From Microbacterium sp. (GTDB lineage Bacteria; Actinomycetota; Actinomycetes; Actinomycetales; Microbacteriaceae): a stretch of 64,000 bases of DNA. The stretch covers positions 44,840 through 108,839 of the forward strand of contig NZ_JAPSHY010000011.1 of assembly GCF_031179285.1 (NCBI RefSeq), in the 5' to 3' direction. The position numbers and the translations under genes are program-made. The notes below the pieces were generated by a model that had not been told where the DNA came from, made no database searches, and saw nothing but the letters and a program-made list of their open reading frames with translations. Of the stretch, positions 61,742 to 64,000 are shown in pieces. Every line of letters starts with the position of its first letter. The first letter of the stretch is position 1.

Positions 61742-62656
61742 ATGAGAATCGCCATCACGGGCGGCACCGGGTTCGTCGGGAGGCACCTCGCCGAACGCCT
61801 GGGCCCCGGTCGAGCGGTGCCTGTCTCGCGCAGTACGGGAGTGTCCATCACCGACGTCGACGCGCTCACGGTCGCATTCGAGGGGTGCGATGCCGTCGCG
61901 CACTGCGCTGGCATCAACCGCGAGATCGGCGATCAGACGTTCCAGCGCGTGCATGTCGAAGGCACGCGCGCGGTCGTCGAGGCCGCCCGCCGAGCCGGTG
62001 TGACACGGATCGTCATGGTGAGCTTTCTTCGCGCCCGCCCCGACTGCGGATCCGGGTACCACGAGTCGAAATGGGCCGCCGAGGAGCTCGTGCGTCATTC
62101 CGGGATCGAGCATACGATCCTGAAGTCCGGCATGATCTACGGACCTGGCGACCACATGGTCGACCACGTCACCAAGGCGGTGCGCACGCTCCCGGTGTTC
62201 GCAACAGTGGGGTACCGCGAGCGCACAGCGCGACCGGTACCCGTCGATGATGCCGTCGACGTGCTGATCGCCGCCCTCGAGGGCCGGATCCCGGATCCGA
62301 CGGTCGCTGTGATGGGCGCCGATGAGGTGACTCTCGGCGAAGCGATCCGGCGCATCGCGCGCGTCGCCGGACGACGGCCCGCGTTCATCCCGGTGCCCAC
62401 GTGGACCATTCGAGTTCTCGCCCAGTTGACCGAGTGGACGATGGTGGTGCCCCTCGTGGCCAAGGCGCAGGCGAGGATGCTGGCCGAGGGCGTGAGCGAG
62501 CCGGCACCATACGCCCCGGAGCCTCCCGCAGACATCCGGCCTTCACGGTCGTTCAGCGACGAGCGCATCCGCGCAGCTCTTCCGGCGGGCGGCTTCGGAC
62601 TCGACGATCTGCGGCTCGTGCGGTGGTTGCGCGGCAGGAGGTCGGCGCGCTCCTGA
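61742..62656 (+). CDS. NAD(P)-binding protein of the complex I NDUFA9-subunit family
   Basis: 304-residue atypical extended SDR. The cofactor loop is ITGGTGFVGRHLAERL, then VVEAARRAGVTRIVMVSFL and the substrate region YHESKWAAEELVRHSGI, with LKSGMIYGPGDHM, as in the NDUFA9-like group. Two hydrophobic stretches occur in the last third (WTIRVLAQLTEWTMVVPLV). AAGGAG precedes the ATG at 61742. Divergent from ArsR and convergent with hemE. Probably a reductase or epimerase; substrate unknown. Confidence 0.88.
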   Translation: MRIAITGGTGFVGRHLAERLGPGRAVPVSRSTGVSITDVDALTVAFEGCDAVAHCAGINREIGDQTFQRVHVEGTRAVVEAARRAGVTRIVMVSFLRARPDCGSGYHESKWAAEELVRHSGIEHTILKSGMIYGPGDHMVDHVTKAVRTLPVFATVGYRERTARPVPVDDAVDVLIAALEGRIPDPTVAVMGADEVTLGEAIRRIARVAGRRPAFIPVPTWTIRVLAQLTEWTMVVPLVAKAQARMLAEGVSEPAPYAPEPPADIRPSRSFSDERIRAALPAGGFGLDDLRLVRWLRGRRSARS

Positions 62657-62659
62657 CCC

Positions 62660-63682
62660 TCAGCCTGCGTGCACCAGCTCGACGATGCGGGTGAGCTGGT
62701 CGGGGTCGGTCTCCGGCGGCACGCCGTGGCCGAGGTTGACGATGTGCGCGCGGGCGGCGCGGCCGCGAGCGAGCACGTCCTGCACATGTGCCTCCAGCAC
62801 CGGCCACGGCGCCGCCAGCAGCGCCGGGTCGATGTTGCCCTGCAGCGTCACATCAGGGCCGAGGATCGCCGCTGCCTCGTCGAGCGTCTGGCGCCAGTCG
62901 ACACCGACGCCGTCGGCGATGCCGCCCAGGCGCATATCCGACAGGAACGGACCGGTGCCGACGCCGAAGTGGATCGTCGGGATGCCGATGCCTTCGAGCG
63001 CGGCGCGGGAGTGCGGGGCGACGAACGCGCGATAGTCGGCGGGGCTGAGGGACCCTGCCCACGAGTCGAAGAGCTGAACGACGGAGGCGCCGGCATCGCG
63101 CTGAGCCTCGAGGAAGCGGCGCGAGATCCGCGCGAGCCACCCCGCCAGGCGGTTCCAGGAATCGGGGTCGGCATGCATCATCGCCCTGGCGCGCATGTGC
63201 TCCTTCGAGGGGCCGCCCTCGACCAGGTAGGCGGCGAGGGTGAACGGAGCGCCGGCGAAGCCGATCAGCGGGGTGTCGCCGAGCTCGGCCGTCACCAGAC
63301 GCACGGCCTCCGCGATCGCCGTCGCGTCAAGCCCTTCCGGGTCGATGGCGGTGATCCTGTCGACGTCTGCCGCGGTGCGCACCGGATTCGCGAAGACCGG
63401 ACCGCGGCCCGGTTCGATCTCCACCTCGACACCGGCCAGACGCAGCGGGATGACGATGTCACTGAAGAACACGGCCGCGTCCACGCCGTGACGACGCACC
63501 GGCTGCAGCGTGATCTCGGCGGCGAGGTCGGGCGTCAGGCAGGCATCCAGCATCCGCGTACCCACTCGCAGCTCGCGGTACTCGGGAAGCGAGCGACCCG
63601 CCTGGCGCATGAACCAGACCGGGGTGCGGGAGGGGCGGTCGCCGGCGAGGGCGAGCAGCAGCGGAGCGTCGGAGAGGGGCAT
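62660..63682 (-). CDS. hemE: Uroporphyrinogen decarboxylase
   Basis: 340-residue TIM-barrel enzyme making coproporphyrinogen III. The signature [14 protein letters not shown] is near residue 22, the catalytic Asp in [20 protein letters not shown] in the middle, and [13 protein letters not shown] at the C-terminus. The ATG at 63682 follows GGA in GGTGGAAAGATGG. It stands alone with only hemA divergent from it, separated from hemY by the ArsR and NAD(P)-binding genes. Confidence 0.97.
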   Translation of the reverse strand: MPLSDAPLLLALAGDRPSRTPVWFMRQAGRSLPEYRELRVGTRMLDACLTPDLAAEITLQPVRRHGVDAAVFFSDIVIPLRLAGVEVEIEPGRGPVFANPVRTAADVDRITAIDPEGLDATAIAEAVRLVTAELGDTPLIGFAGAPFTLAAYLVEGGPSKEHMRARAMMHADPDSWNRLAGWLARISRRFLEAQRDAGASVVQLFDSWAGSLSPADYRAFVAPHSRAALEGIGIPTIHFGVGTGPFLSDMRLGGIADGVGVDWRQTLDEAAAILGPDVTLQGNIDPALLAAPWPVLEAHVQDVLARGRAARAHIVNLGHGVPPETDPDQLTRIVELVHAG

Positions 63683-63749
63683 GGGTCCATCTTTCCACCC
63701 CGGTGCTATGCGCCCGCTGCGCTCCGACCGACCACACCGGCGGCTCCGG

Positions 63750-63755
63750 TACAAT
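63750..63755 (+). promoter_or_regulatory. Predicted -10 element of hemA (leaderless transcript)
   Basis: TACAAT lies so close to the hemA GTG (63762) that transcription would begin at or next to the start codon. The -35 region upstream is weak. No ribosome-binding site precedes the GTG, consistent with a leaderless mRNA, which is common in actinobacteria. Confidence 0.5.
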
Positions 63756-63761
63756 CGAGAT

Positions 63762-64000
63762 GTGCTGCTCTGCGTGACGGCGAGTCACAAGACCGCCCCC
63801 TTCGATCTGCTCGAACGCCTGAGCCGCACCCCCGACGACGTCGCTCCGACCCTGGTGAGCATGGCGTCCTGCGTCCAGGGTGCGGTCGTCTTGGCGACCT
63901 GCAACCGTTTCGAGGCGTACCTCGAGATGGACGAGCCGGTCACCGCCGCGGGCGCCATCGGCGTCGAGGCCGTGCTCGAGGCCGTCGAGGCCGCCACCGG
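63762..64000 (+). CDS. hemA: Glutamyl-tRNA reductase, 5' part
   Basis: The first 79 residues; the gene runs off the right edge. The N-terminal catalytic domain is recognised by [13 protein letters not shown], which holds the glutamyl-tRNA-binding pattern, and by [13 protein letters not shown], whose Cys is the nucleophile (usually STCNRxE). It makes glutamate-1-semialdehyde, the substrate of HemL. The GTG start has no ribosome-binding site but a good -10 just upstream. Divergent from hemE across 79 bp. Confidence 0.9.
   Translation, partial: MLLCVTASHKTAPFDLLERLSRTPDDVAPTLVSMASCVQGAVVLATCNRFEAYLEMDEPVTAAGAIGVEAVLEAVEAAT

Noticed and set aside
1..64000. tRNA, rRNA or insertion-sequence genes
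   Set aside because: No T-loop plus acceptor pattern, rRNA-like stretch, transposase or flanking inverted repeat was recognised on either strand by eye.

Overview
The window is high-GC DNA (roughly two-thirds G+C by eye). Genes are densely packed, with ATGA/GTGA stop-start overlaps and many GTG starts. Gene content points to an actinobacterium of the Microbacteriaceae, most likely a Microbacterium-type soil or plant organism: many carbohydrate ABC importers, coproporphyrin-type heme genes (hemY and hemQ), an LAXTG-type surface protein, RlmN and a fused YkoD-like ECF ATPase. Assignments rest on reading motifs in the translations; no database search was run.

Layout. (1) 1-3.9 kb: end of a class V aminotransferase and a sugar ABC importer (binding protein plus two permeases, no ATPase), closed by a perfect hairpin. 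(2) 4-8.7 kb: aldo/keto reductase, small membrane protein, MocR-type regulator with a divergent small ORF, rlmN. (3) 8.75-15.1 kb: a second ATPase-less ABC importer with a PfkB kinase, divergent from a DeoR regulator and a GH4 glycosidase. (4) 15.1-31.8 kb: thirteen tightly packed minus-strand genes. In transcription order they are an IolE-like dehydratase, a Gfo/Idh/MocA dehydrogenase, a complete ABC importer (binding protein, two permeases, MsmK-type ATPase), a PHP-domain CehA-like hydrolase, a GH38 alpha-mannosidase, then iolC, a Cgl0159-type aldolase, iolA, iolB and iolD. A GntR/UTRA regulator diverges from its head. (5) 32.9-39 kb: L7/L12-like membrane protein, two SDRs, an APH-like kinase, an epimerase and a large LAXTG surface protein. 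(6) 39.1-42.2 kb: YkoEDC-type thiamine-precursor ECF transporter under a TPP riboswitch. (7) 42.3-53.4 kb: D,D-carboxypeptidase, heterodimeric ABC exporter, TetR regulator divergent from an SGNH hydrolase, 3-hydroxyisobutyryl-CoA hydrolase, and an ABC ATPase with a 440-residue acidic and histidine-rich tail. (8) 53.6-64 kb: heme genes hemL, hemB, hemD, hemC, hemQ, hemY, hemE and the start of hemA, interrupted by three small envelope-type genes, an ArsR regulator and an NAD(P)-binding protein.

How the genes work together. Block 4 is the most interesting part. It encodes a plausible complete route from an imported mannosylated, possibly phosphorylated inositol to central metabolism: import, demannosylation, possible ester cleavage, inositol oxidation and dehydration, ring hydrolysis, isomerisation, phosphorylation, aldol cleavage, and oxidation to acetyl-CoA. 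Its single MsmK-type ATPase may also power the two ATPase-less importers of blocks 1 and 3. Block 8 supplies heme through the coproporphyrin-dependent branch; ferrochelatase (hemH) is not in the window. No tRNA, rRNA, CRISPR array, insertion sequence or prophage was seen. No stretch of more than about 300 bases lacks a gene.
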